64,000 bases of DNA from Lotmaria passim (taxonomy: Eukaryota; Euglenozoa; Kinetoplastea; Trypanosomatida; Trypanosomatidae), in contig CP140192.1 in assembly GCA_037349495.1 (NCBI GenBank), positions 760,001 through 824,000 on the forward strand. The letters run 5' to 3'. Position 1 is the stretch's first letter; the number at the start of each line of letters is the position of its first letter. The notes beneath the pieces are model-generated. The model saw only the letters and a program-made list of their open reading frames with translations. It searched no databases and was not told the origin of the DNA. Below, piece after piece: positions 19,184 through 28,437 of this stretch. Position numbers and translations under genes: made by a program.

Positions 19184-20131
19184 GCTGTGAGGGGCTTAAT
19201 CAACGGTGTGTGTGTGTGTGCATGAGGTTGTAATCGGGCTTTAGCTTCTGTTTGCCGCATTGCCTCTCTTGCCCTTTTTTTCCCCCTTTGTGCTGTTCTT
19301 GCTCCTCTAGCCTTGCAGTCGCTAGTGAGACGCTAAAGAGTCTCTTTTGATTTCGGTGCGCACCACTTCCCTTGGATCCTTCTTTCCCCTATTCTTTATG
19401 CTCACGTTTCTTGCAGATTTCATGTATTAAGCTGCGTTTGTTTCATCTTTCCTTCGTCTTTTTTTTTTTTCTTCGTTTTTGCTCACAAGAAAAAAAAAGT
19501 TCTAACCTAACAGCCTTAGTAAGTTATGAATGGAGACATCCGCATAAACTCGTTTTTTTTTTCTTTCTGCTTGTTTTGTTTCTTACTGTGCTCCGTCTCG
19601 TTTGCTCGTGGTTGACGTGGGCCTGTTGTTTTCAACTCTTTCTTCGGTGCTGTGAAGCTCGAGGGTGATTATGACTCGCGGCTCACAGCGTTGTCTTTGT
19701 ACGCGCTGCCTGACAAAACGAGAGTTTTTTATTCCAAGAGTGTACGTATTGGGCTTCTGAACACGCGTCTTGATTGACGATTCACTTAACGCAAAAAAAA
19801 AAAAAAAGAAAAGAAAGCACTTCGCTCTTCGCTTCTGTCATTTGAACAACTTTCCCCCGTCACTTCCTTTCCTCAGTCTTTGCTGCCCTCTTCTGCTCTA
19901 TTTGCTTCCTTTGAAAGCGAGCTTTGTGAAAACACGAGGCTCCTACCCACTTACACTTCACCGCTTACAGAGCCAAGCACAGCAGAGTGGCGGCGAGCGT
20001 TTTCTGGTCTTTTTTTCGTTTTGTCCTCCCGTCTAGCGCTGCTCCAAGCTCGCTCTGCAAGCAGGTAGCGTAGCAGAGGTGAGGTAGTCACGGCTTCGCC
20101 GTCATTCCTCGCTTTTCCTTGTTTCTTTACA
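19184..20131. other. Intergenic region, no gene seen
   Basis: Short GT repeat after the stop (near 19207-19220), T-runs at 19459-19470 and 19553-19562, an A-run at 19792-19806, and pyrimidine-rich stretches at 19853-19907. The AG candidates near 20066 would give the next gene a leader of about 65 nt. No convincing frame. Confidence 0.55.
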
Positions 20132-23100
20132 ATGCAGCAGTCGAACTGCGACTTGAGGAGGGCAGCGCCAGCGGTTGAGGAGGCCGTCAGTGCGGTGCTG
20201 GCGAGCGCCGCCACCGGGAGGCATCCCAACCCACACTCGATCGGCTTCGTCCGCTCCAACTCGTGCGCGCTCAACACGCGTGACACGACGTTCACCGTCC
20301 CCGACTTTTTTCCCGCTGGCGGTGTGGCGTGGCCTGATGCGCTGCTGTCATTCTGGAAGACAGTGCGCTACTCTTCTCTGATTGGCGTCTTTGTGACGCT
20401 GTCACGTGCCTGGTTCACCGTCGACAACAGACTTGTGTTGTGGGATTACCAGGGCGGCCGTGAGTTCTGCGTCTTTGACGATATTCCCGAGTTGATCACC
20501 GTTGTCGGGACACCCGTCGTCCCCACCGCGGGCGCCTTCCAGCCTCACGTCACGTACATTCTCCCAGTTGCCACCACGAATACGCTCTTCCTGCTCGGCC
20601 TCTGCGTCGTTGGCGAGGACGATGTGGCGGAGGTGAAGGTGGTGAGCCTGGGCTACAGCTGCTCTACCGACGTCGTGATCACGAAGATCGGCGGAACCAG
20701 TGACCGGGTGTTTTGCGCGGGGGCCGACGGCCACGTCTATGAGGTGCGCTACATGCGCGAAAACACCCCCCTCACCCCGAAGATTCGTCTGGTGAACTAC
20801 ACGAGCTGGTTCTCCAGCACTCCTGTCGTCGGCCAGCTGGCGTCCGCCGTCAGCAGCGTGTGGGAGACGTGGATGGGTGGCGTGCACGGCGGTCTCGTCG
20901 ACCTCGCCATCGACGAGCGCGGTGGCATCCTTGTCACACTAAGCGAAAAGAGCACCATCGGCCTCTGGCGCATCAACCCAAGCGGCGGACTGCGCTATGT
21001 GCTGTCCCTGCGCCACCAGCCGGACCGGCATCTCCGCGCACAGCTGCCCTCGCGCGGGGAGGCGGCGCCATTGGTGCGTGTGTTCGCGATGGAGCCGGAC
21101 GCGCAGGGCTGCCGGCTGATGGCGATTGCGCTCAACGGCGACCAGTTCCGTTACCGTTACGTCAACGTCTTCGACTCCGTCTATTCAGCTGAACTCATCC
21201 TGCAGTCGCACACCCCGTCCTACCTGACGCCTGGAAAAGAGGTGAGTGTGTGCTACGGTTCCGCGGCGGCGGTGCTGGCCGCTTACAGCGACGCCAACGA
21301 CGACCGCGCGTCGGACGAGGTGCTGGCCGCGACGTCACCACCGACGATCATGGCGCCGCACCAGAGCGCGCGCGACATCGTCACCTCCTTTAGCGGGCCC
21401 TCGTCCCGCATCGTACGCGTTGACGCCATCGACCAAGTGCCGAGCCGCACCGTGCACAACCTCAACGACCTCTGTGCCCAGGTCTGCTGCCCTCCCCCGA
21501 CGTACATCGTGGTGCACCGCCACGGCCTTTCCCTCTACACGCAGGCCCGCCCCGTAGACACACTGTACCTCATTCTGTCGAGTGGGGGCGACGAGTGCCG
21601 CGATGCCTTGCTGAACCGCTTCACCGCCGTGTACAGCGCCTCCGACTACGCGGCGATGCTTTTTCAAATCGCCATCGGCGCCCTCCACGTCGCCTCCGAC
21701 GTCCCCCGCTCTTTCGGCAGCGACGTGGCGCTCGTGAGCAGCGGTGACGATGGCATCTCGCTCGGAGAACTCGGGCGACGGCTCCGTGCGGGGGACAGCA
21801 CGGAGGCGCAGCGCAGGGCGAGGGACATTCTGCGAAGCATGCAGATGCCCGGGACGCAGAGCGCCGCCTCTGGCGTCGGCACCGACGCGGAGGTCCAGCA
21901 GGTCGTGGTGCTCATGCCGCCCTTCGCCACCGGCCTCGCTACCTTTCTCGCGCGGTCGCTGAGTCTACTGTGGGACACGGTGGTGAGCAAAGCCCAGCTG
22001 AGCAGCGTCGCACCCGCAGCAGTGGTGCTCACCAAGCTGATCCAATATCTAGACAGCCTCGGCATCGGTGCCGTCACGCAGCAGCAATGCACCGTCGACA
22101 TGCCGCTCGAGTGGCAGCAGGACAAGGTGGTCGTGTCCGTGCCGCGCGGCCGCAGTCTGCGGCCCGACGACGTCAAGCGGCTCCAGGCCAGCATGTTGGT
22201 CAGCTGCTACGAGCTGGCGCACAAAGCCCTGCAGGCGACGACGCTGCTGCAGCGCGTGCCGTGGATCCCGCTGCAAGCTGCGGACGCCGCCGTCGCGTTT
22301 GCGCAGGTGATGCGCGACGCGTCGGTGGCGCAGCGGCTTGGTCGCTACCTGAGCCAAGTCATGCTCGACTCTCAGCACGGCGTCAGCGCCGGTGCCGGCG
22401 AGCGGGTCGCCTCTTTTGCGCAGCTGCAGCAGCAGTGTCCCTACTTCTTTGGCGGGATCAGCACCCAGGATTACCGCCTACGCAGCGAGATAAATGCGTT
22501 CACGCGTGGTGCGTCACTGCAGTCGTACACGGAGTCGCAGATGTTGCAGTGGGCAGCAGAGGTCGGCGCGAAGGCGGCGCAGTTTTGGCCCTCTGGCGCG
22601 CTGCAGAGCATCTGCGAGCAGCTGCGGAGCCTGAAGCGGGAGAACGTCGCGGTGGAGCTGTTGCTGCACGCGGCGGCGCAGGTGGACCCGAGCAACGCCG
22701 CGCTGAACATCTTCCTCTCCGAAGGCAGCGGGCAGTCAAGCGAGCAGCTGCGGAGCAGCAGCGCGTACGCGGTTCACCAGACGAAGACGCAGGTGCTGGA
22801 GTTGGCGGTGTCCACGCTGGAATCTGCGTGGCTGACGCACCGCAGCGTCGTCGACGAACTTCTTGGTGGCCCGCGCCGCTCTGGCACCATCTGGCAGATT
22901 GAGCCGTCGGACGAGTATACCCACTGCTTCCTCTTCGACTGGCTCTGCGCGCCTCGCGACGACCCGGCGACGACGCGGGCGCTGCGCGAGACTCTCGTGG
23001 CCTCGCGCTCCCCTTTCCTGGCCAGCTACCTACGCCGCAACGCTGGCGTGCTGACGGCCGAGTACGCCCACTACCTAGCCCACGTGCAGGGGGACTACAA

Positions 23101-24052
23101 GGCGGCGATGCAGCAGTGTTTTGTGATGGCGCAGGCGCCGCTGCCGGAGGTGCCGGTGGCGGACCGCCTGCCCTACCGCATCCGCTGCCTCCGCGAGGCC
23201 GTGGAGTGCGCCAAAAGGTGTCAGTCCGACCAGCAGCAGCAGGTGGAGCAGCAGCTGGGGCTGCTTGAGACACAGCAACGGCTGTACCGCATCGCCGCCT
23301 CGTTCATCTCCTCTGGCGACCCCAGCCTAGACCGCCGCGTGCAGTGGGAGGATTACGTGGTGACGGAGCGCGATGTGGCTCTGCAGCAGATGGACTACCT
23401 CTCCAGCTACGTGGCCTCGGCGAGTGACTTGATCGAGATGGGCGGCATGTACCCGTCTTTGGGCGGCGCCGAGGTGCAGCTGGACGCGCTACTGTGCTCA
23501 AACGTAATGGACCCGGCCGTCTACGCCACGTGCATCGGACGCGCTTTCCAGAACCGCCACGACACGACGGAGAGCATCACGAGGCGGCTCATCGAGCGCT
23601 ATTTCAACCAGACGAGCTGCTTCCCGCTGTCCTACCTGGTGCGCTTGCTGGAGGCACGCTCCTTCGCGCGGACGCCGAGCGGGTCGGCGGAAACGGTGCA
23701 GCTGCTTGTGAGCCTCGGCGTGGACGCGAAAGTTCTCTTCCTCACGTACGAGGATGTGCTGAAAGGCAAGGATGACGCCGGCGTGGAGTGCGAGGAGTTC
23801 GTGCGGGCCGGTGTGACGACGGGGTATCTCGTGTACGCCTACGCTTCAGTGCTGCTGTGTCTCACGGACCTCGCCCGGCGGGGCTCTGTGCAGCAGTGGC
23901 TTATCGACAACGCCATGGCAGCGGTTCGAAACGCCATTCGTGGGGCTGCGAGTGGCGTCGGCTCGTCGGCTGAGAAGGTGGCGGTGCAGCGGGCTGAGGA
24001 GCTGCTGACAAAGGCAAACAGCTCCATCGCAGGTGGGATGCCGTATTACTGA
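20132..24052 (+). CDS. Nup155/Nup170-family scaffold nucleoporin (TbNup144 type)
   Basis: Inner-ring scaffold nucleoporin of the nuclear pore complex. The 1306-aa protein has the family layout: an N-terminal beta-propeller of about residues 70-480 and an alpha-solenoid to the C-terminus. The most diagnostic stretch is near residues 82-125, where SLIGVFVTLSRAWFTVDNRL is followed by VLWDYQGGREFCVFDD. This closely recalls the conserved 'G-(I/V)-F-x-E-I-x-R-A-W-x-T-(I/V)-D-N-x-L-x-x-W-(D/N)-Y' signature of Nup155. The propeller also shows HGGLVDLAIDERGGILVTLSEKSTIGLWRI (near 250-280), which matches the 'D..R..L..L...S.I..W' blade of the family. FG repeats are absent, as expected for a scaffold. 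Position next to CCT theta agrees with TbNup144 in T. brucei as I recall it. Start is the first ATG. Confidence 0.9.
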   Translation: MQQSNCDLRRAAPAVEEAVSAVLASAATGRHPNPHSIGFVRSNSCALNTRDTTFTVPDFFPAGGVAWPDALLSFWKTVRYSSLIGVFVTLSRAWFTVDNRLVLWDYQGGREFCVFDDIPELITVVGTPVVPTAGAFQPHVTYILPVATTNTLFLLGLCVVGEDDVAEVKVVSLGYSCSTDVVITKIGGTSDRVFCAGADGHVYEVRYMRENTPLTPKIRLVNYTSWFSSTPVVGQLASAVSSVWETWMGGVHGGLVDLAIDERGGILVTLSEKSTIGLWRINPSGGLRYVLSLRHQPDRHLRAQLPSRGEAAPLVRVFAMEPDAQGCRLMAIALNGDQFRYRYVNVFDSVYSAELILQSHTPSYLTPGKEVSVCYGSAAAVLAAYSDANDDRASDEVLAATSPPTIMAPHQSARDIVTSFSGPSSRIVRVDAIDQVPSRTVHNLNDLCAQVCCPPPTYIVVHRHGLSLYTQARPVDTLYLILSSGGDECRDALLNRFTAVYSASDYAAMLFQIAIGALHVASDVPRSFGSDVALVSSGDDGISLGELGRRLRAGDSTEAQRRARDILRSMQMPGTQSAASGVGTDAEVQQVVVLMPPFATGLATFLARSLSLLWDTVVSKAQLSSVAPAAVVLTKLIQYLDSLGIGAVTQQQCTVDMPLEWQQDKVVVSVPRGRSLRPDDVKRLQASMLVSCYELAHKALQATTLLQRVPWIPLQAADAAVAFAQVMRDASVAQRLGRYLSQVMLDSQHGVSAGAGERVASFAQLQQQCPYFFGGISTQDYRLRSEINAFTRGASLQSYTESQMLQWAAEVGAKAAQFWPSGALQSICEQLRSLKRENVAVELLLHAAAQVDPSNAALNIFLSEGSGQSSEQLRSSSAYAVHQTKTQVLELAVSTLESAWLTHRSVVDELLGGPRRSGTIWQIEPSDEYTHCFLFDWLCAPRDDPATTRALRETLVASRSPFLASYLRRNAGVLTAEYAHYLAHVQGDYKAAMQQCFVMAQAPLPEVPVADRLPYRIRCLREAVECAKRCQSDQQQQVEQQLGLLETQQRLYRIAASFISSGDPSLDRRVQWEDYVVTERDVALQQMDYLSSYVASASDLIEMGGMYPSLGGAEVQLDALLCSNVMDPAVYATCIGRAFQNRHDTTESITRRLIERYFNQTSCFPLSYLVRLLEARSFARTPSGSAETVQLLVSLGVDAKVLFLTYEDVLKGKDDAGVECEEFVRAGVTTGYLVYAYASVLLCLTDLARRGSVQQWLIDNAMAAVRNAIRGAASGVGSSAEKVAVQRAEELLTKANSSIAGGMPYY

Positions 24053-25042
24053 GCACGACTTTCCAGGATTTCATTTATTTCCGTGCGTGTACGACAGCCC
24101 TCTCTGTCTCTCCCCCGCAACGGTTGGGGCGCATTGAGGTTACTTGTACAGAAATATGTGTGATGATGCGACAGGTTTTGGCGTAGAGTCGCGACTGAAT
24201 TGAGCAGAACAGCTTTTTTTTTTTCCTTAACTCCATTTGCGTGTTCTTTTCTTTTTTCTCCTTCGTTTTTTTTTTCTGCGCTTTTACACGCATGACATAC
24301 ACACAAACATGGGAAAGAGAGGGAAAAAAAAAAAAACACACGAAACAGTGATGCTCTTTCAGTTTGGTGTTTTGGGTGGTTCTTTTTTTTTTTTGGGATA
24401 AATAAAAGAAAAAAAAAACAATAGACAACAACAACAACAAACAACAAAAAAAGAAGGCTTTCAATGAGACGAAAACGATGATTGTGGCGACCAATGGAGG
24501 AGCGCCGTTAAGAACTGTTTTGTGAAGCGCTGCAGATCATTTTTTTCCCTCTTTTCAAAGCAAAAAGGAAGGCACTGATCTTCTCTGAGAATGTTGCTTA
24601 CTTGTTGAGAAAAACGATGCTTCAGGAGCACCTCGACACGCTTCAAACTGAGCAGTCCTTCGCAGTGAACGATAGAATGTTCTTCTTTTTTTTTTTTTAA
24701 TGGTGCTTTTATATCGTTTCGGCAAAAGTGGCAAGCAAACCTCTCCTACTTTTCAATTGTTTCCACTTTGTCTTTTCTCTCCTTCTGGCTGCGGCTCTTT
24801 TTGATTCACGTGCAACCACAACAGCAACAACAACAACAACAACAAAAAGGACCTAGCACTGTCGTGCCTACCTTTAAGGGGTTTTTTCTTCGTTTTGAAA
24901 AAAGAGAAAGAGAGAGAAAAAAAAAAACGACAAGGCAGTTTTATCCTCAAATGCGGCCGTAGTCATCAATGATGCAGTGATTGCTGAAGCTATACCAGAT
25001 CCGTTGACTTTTTTTTTTTTTTGCGTTTCCTTTTGTGATCAT
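24053..25042. other. Intergenic region with CAA repeats and homopolymers
   Basis: T-runs at 24213-24223, 24268-24276 and 24680-24695; A-runs at 24327-24338 and 24410-24418; CAA-type repeats at 24427-24447 and 24824-24845. A T-run at 25009-25022 lies just before the next gene's ATG. No convincing gene. Confidence 0.55.
24824..24845. repeat. (CAA)n microsatellite
   Basis: About seven CAA units in the leader region of the small membrane protein gene. Seen directly. Confidence 0.85.
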
Positions 25043-25381
25043 ATGTCGTACTTTGAAGACAGTCGCGCACACCGTCGCGCGTCGCGTGTGGCGTCGGCCT
25101 TCACAGAGTACGTGCGGCCAGAGGACGCCAATGGGCCAAGCAGCAGGCAGGTCGACGGTGATGTGTGGTACGCGACCATGTTTCTCTACCCGAACCACTG
25201 GGAAGCGGGCCGCGGAGGAGCACTGCCACTGCCGAACAGCCCGTATCGCCAGCTTCCTCTGTGGTCGATGGTGTGCCAAGCCAAGGATTACCTTATTTCC
25301 TTGGCGTTTCTAATCATGTTGTACGTTGTTGTGTGGTCGCTTTTTCCCACCATGCAAAAAAGCGTAGGAGGCACTTTTTGA
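25043..25381 (+). CDS. Small single-pass membrane protein (112 aa), unknown
   Basis: The soluble N-terminal part (residues 1-80) is Arg, Ala and Asp-rich, with GC-rich third positions like neighbouring genes. A single strong transmembrane helix follows near residues 84-104 (DYLISLAFLIMLYVVVWSLF), and then a short tail. There is no signal peptide, so it would be tail-anchored or a type II/III membrane protein. I do not recognise a family. The tract 25009-25022 sits immediately upstream of the ATG at 25043, but no AG follows it before the ATG. The acceptor may lie upstream, or the true start may be a little downstream. The gene is real-looking by codon composition, but its function is unknown. 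Confidence 0.7.
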   Translation: MSYFEDSRAHRRASRVASAFTEYVRPEDANGPSSRQVDGDVWYATMFLYPNHWEAGRGGALPLPNSPYRQLPLWSMVCQAKDYLISLAFLIMLYVVVWSLFPTMQKSVGGTF

Positions 25382-26010
25382 GGTGAAGGTGCTTTTCGAG
25401 TGACACCTGCGATTTACTATTTTTAATCGCTTACCGTCTTTTCAAGAACGCTTTGCTGCCGTTTCTGAGAGTTTCCGCTAAACATAAAAGAAAGAAAGAA
25501 AGACAGACAGCTCACACACATTAATAATGAAAGGGAAAAACAGGTAGTCAGCAGGTGACACGAATTTCAAGAGAAAGGCGTGGCAATTGAGTACTTGGCT
25601 TTCGCTACCGTCACCTTTTGTGAAGTCAACGCATGCAGTTTATTAGGATGGGGTAGCTGTTTTTGAAGTCGGAACTGCTCTTCTTGTGCCGATCTTCACA
25701 GCGCAGCAGCTTTTGTTCTTCGCGTGCATCTTTTTTTCCCATCATTAACCAGTCTAAGCCCTTTTTTTTTTTTGCAATGCCACAATGCGATTCAATTGGA
25801 TCTTCTCGTTTTCCGTCACAGCTTTTGCCTCTTGGACGCTCTTTCTCTCTTTCTTTCAATCTCATCAGATCGCCTCTACTGAAAGTGCTGTGCGGCAGCG
25901 TTTTTTTTTTTTTCTTCTTCTTCTTCTAATAGTTCTCTAACCGACTCGTTTTTAATTATTGCACAACTGGCACATGTGCTCACGGAGCGGCTGCTTTTGC
26001 ACTCGCGAGC
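25382..26010. other. Intergenic region before BDF1
   Basis: Contains GAAA repeats (25486-25502), a T-run at 25762-25772 and a strong pyrimidine tract at 25899-25926 followed by the AG at 25930-25931, a plausible acceptor giving a leader of about 80 nt. No gene seen. Confidence 0.6.
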
Positions 26011-26880
26011 ATGGTCATGAAATCAGCAGACCACAGACAGCTGGAGGAGCTGCGTTTACGTGTGAAGCGACGCCGCGATGAAATCTATCGCTATCTGGAT
26101 GTCCAGTTTTACGAAGACTGCCGGAGCATCATGGAAAGCGTTACGGAACTGGACCGCGACGGCATGTTTCTTAAGAACCCTTCCAACCTGCCCGACTACG
26201 GCCAGCACGTCGCCCGGCCCATGTACTGGGAGCTGATCCAGCGCAGGCTGCAGCGCTACGAGTACAAATCTGCCGAGGACTTCATGGCGGACATGCGCGC
26301 TGTCGTGAACAACTGCTATCTGTACAACGGCGTCCAGGCACCTGTCTCGAAGCTGGCGCGGACGATGGAAGTGCTGATGGAGGACAGGTTTGTGAAGGAG
26401 CTGCGTGTTCCGCCTGTACCGCCGGTGGAGGTGAAGAAGGCATGTGCGGGGATGTCAGCGACAGATAGTCGCGAGATTCTGCGCATCTACGCCCTCTACG
26501 AAGACCTGGATGTCGGCCAGATGTCCGGCAACACGAGCATTCAGCTGCGGACGGCGAAGAGCGCCACGCTGCGCCGCATGCTCGACTATGCCCGCAGCAG
26601 CGCCGAGCACCGCGGCAAAAAGGCAAGGGCGCGTCGCGTGGCGACGGTGTCGCGTGCGTCAGACCGCAGGCGGCAGAGCGTCACGGCGGCTCAGCAGGCG
26701 GCGATGCAGCACGATGCGGACGTTCACTTCCACCAGGATGTGGAGCCGCGCCTGGAGCAAGTGCCACAAAACGCGCAAACGACCACATCAATGATGGAGG
26801 GGGTGAGTCCCATCCGCATCGAGGAAGAGGAGGAGGAGTGGCTTGATGACGGCGGCTTCGACGACGCATCGCAGCCGTGA
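26011..26880 (+). CDS. BDF1: Bromodomain factor 1 (BDF1)-type protein
   Basis: Chromatin reader with a single bromodomain that binds acetyl-lysine on histones, associated in trypanosomatids with Pol II transcription start regions. Residues about 25-125 form the bromodomain: helix Z (RRDEIYRYLDVQFY), the ZA loop with YGQHVARPMYWELIQRRL, helix B (SAEDFMADMRAVVNNC) and the acetyl-lysine-contacting Asn in YLYN (N106). The rest is helical and basic (KKARARRVATVSRASDRRR near 208-226), with an acidic C-terminus (EEEEEEWLDD). It is 289 aa. There is no extra-terminal domain of the BET kind, although a helical segment around 145-195 could do a similar job. The BDF1 name is supported by position close to Nup144, which matches my recollection of T. 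brucei chromosome 10. Start is the first ATG; a second Met lies two codons on. Confidence 0.88.
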   Translation: MVMKSADHRQLEELRLRVKRRRDEIYRYLDVQFYEDCRSIMESVTELDRDGMFLKNPSNLPDYGQHVARPMYWELIQRRLQRYEYKSAEDFMADMRAVVNNCYLYNGVQAPVSKLARTMEVLMEDRFVKELRVPPVPPVEVKKACAGMSATDSREILRIYALYEDLDVGQMSGNTSIQLRTAKSATLRRMLDYARSSAEHRGKKARARRVATVSRASDRRRQSVTAAQQAAMQHDADVHFHQDVEPRLEQVPQNAQTTTSMMEGVSPIRIEEEEEEWLDDGGFDDASQP

Positions 26881-26978
26881 GTTGCCTGGACGTGAAGTAG
26901 AGACTACAATGGTGGACCGAACGAGGCGGTTTGGTATCCTCACAGGGGATTAACAAACTACATTGTACACCCACACAG

Positions 26979-26996
26979 ACACACACACACACACAC
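26979..26996. repeat. (AC)n microsatellite
   Basis: About nine AC units in the presumed BDF1 3' UTR. Seen directly. Confidence 0.9.
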
Positions 26997-27269
26997 GGAT
27001 ACGCACACACAGGGGAAACAAATGAAGACTATGGTCACTTACTGCATGTTATGTCAGCTGTGATGCACTGCAGCAGTCTTCTGTGTTTTCCTCGCCGCTT
27101 CATAGACGCAGTCCATTATTCTCTCGATGTGTGTCGAACTGACGCTATCATGTGTTTCTTGTTTTCTCCTTTTTTTTTTAGTGGTGACTTCTTGTTATGG
27201 AAAAAAGCGTTTTTTGGATCTGTTTTTTTGACGAAAGCTACACAGAAGACTACAGTGGCGCAAGACAAA

Positions 27270-27302
27270 TATATATATATATTTATATTTATTTATTTAT
27301 AT
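27270..27302. repeat. (AT)n / (ATTT)n microsatellite
   Basis: Alternating AT followed by ATTT-like units upstream of the EVE-domain gene. Seen directly. Confidence 0.85.
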
Positions 27303-27400
27303 AGATAGAGGTCTTTTTGAGTGACTGAGTGCCACAGGAAGAGCGTCCCGCGGCACTCCGTAGTTTTGTGTCCACTACAGAAGAGTGCGTAGAGGCAAAA

Positions 27401-27958
27401 ATGAGTCGCAAGCGTGTCCGCGCGGCTGACGTTCATTACTGGTTGATGAAGTCTGAGCCGAACAAGTTCTCCATCGACCAACTTGCCAAGGAACAGACCG
27501 CGCCATGGGACGGTGTGCGCAACTACGCGGCGCGTAATCACATGCGTGCCATGGCGCTCGGGGACAGGGTTCTCTTCTACCACAGCAACACGAAGGAGCC
27601 CGGCGTAGCTGGCCTCGCGGAGGTGGCAAGGCTGGCGTACGACGACTACACTGCACTGGATAAAGCCTCCGAGTATTATGATCCAAAGGCTACGACAGAG
27701 AAGAACCCGTGGCAGATGGTAGACGTCAAGTTCGTGGCGAAGTGGAAGCGCGTCGTCACCCTGCACGAGATGAAGGCGTGCGAAGAGCTGCGGAAGATGG
27801 CGCTCTTCACCCAGACGCGTCTGAGCGTGCAGCCTGTGACTGCCAAGGAGTACGATTTTATTCTGACTCTGGGGAAGAAGGAGGCGCCGGCCGCAGAAGA
27901 AAGCCCGAAAGCCTTGTCTTCCTCCTCGAAAAGGCGCATCAGACAATCGTCACCGTAG
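27401..27958 (+). CDS. EVE-domain protein, THYN1-like (putative modified-base reader)
   Basis: 185-aa protein consisting almost wholly of an EVE domain. The opening YWLMKSEPNKFSIDQL (residues about 12-27) is the signature of the family (human THYN1, bacterial YtfB-independent EVE proteins). WDGVRNYAARNHMRAMALGDRVLFYHSN (about 39-66) and the downstream DPKATTEKNPWQMVDVKFVAKW (about 94-115) follow, as do AL and RLSVQPVT near 146-150. EVE domains share the PUA/YTH-like fold and bind nucleic acid carrying modified bases. Lys/Arg-rich ends (MSRKRVRA and SSKRRIRQ) suggest nuclear location. The chosen ATG at 27401 removes a 24-codon upstream extension without a good start. It sits next to BDF1. The domain call is firm; which modified base it reads is unknown. 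Confidence 0.9.
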   Translation: MSRKRVRAADVHYWLMKSEPNKFSIDQLAKEQTAPWDGVRNYAARNHMRAMALGDRVLFYHSNTKEPGVAGLAEVARLAYDDYTALDKASEYYDPKATTEKNPWQMVDVKFVAKWKRVVTLHEMKACEELRKMALFTQTRLSVQPVTAKEYDFILTLGKKEAPAAEESPKALSSSSKRRIRQSSP

Positions 27959-28437
27959 CACAACCACGACGGCAATGTGTGGGGCTGCGTTGCTGTTATT
28001 ACTGTTATTATTATTATTTCTGTTTGCTTGCAGCTGCTTACAAAGCAAAAGAGAAACCGGTTACTAGGAACGGGAGAAAAGGTGCACGTTGCACACACGT
28101 TGAAATTAACTTGTCCTCCTTCCCCTCTTTACACTCTTTCGCGTGGTTTTCTCAAAGGTTCGCAGATGGGCTTCTTTTTCCTCTTTTTTCTTTGTAAATG
28201 CAAAAGGGAGCTGATACGTCAACTCGTGCGTGCGTTGCTCTTCAATTTAGTGTTCTCACACGACAAGCGTTTGGTGTTATCACCGCCTTATGTTCCCTTA
28301 TTTAACTGACCTCCTCACTCTCTCTACCTTTTCTTTTTCTCTAGGTTGCTACATATTTTGCATTCAAAAGGGGAACTACTGAGCAGACATATTCCATAGA
28401 AAAGACGTTTCGCGACGCACGTAGCGGCGAGCGACTC
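27959..28437. other. Intergenic region, no gene seen
   Basis: TTATTA-type repeat near 27994-28015, pyrimidine-rich stretches at 28313-28344 ending in AG (28343-28344), a plausible acceptor giving a leader of about 93 nt for the next gene. No coding frame seen. Confidence 0.6.

Larger units (their letters stand above)
26881..27400. other. Intergenic region with AC and AT microsatellites
   Basis: AC repeat at 26979-26996, T-run at 27171-27179 and an AT/ATTT repeat at 27270-27302. No gene seen. There is no strong pyrimidine tract close to the next ATG; the 27171-27179 run with AG at 27180-27181 is the best acceptor candidate. Confidence 0.6.
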
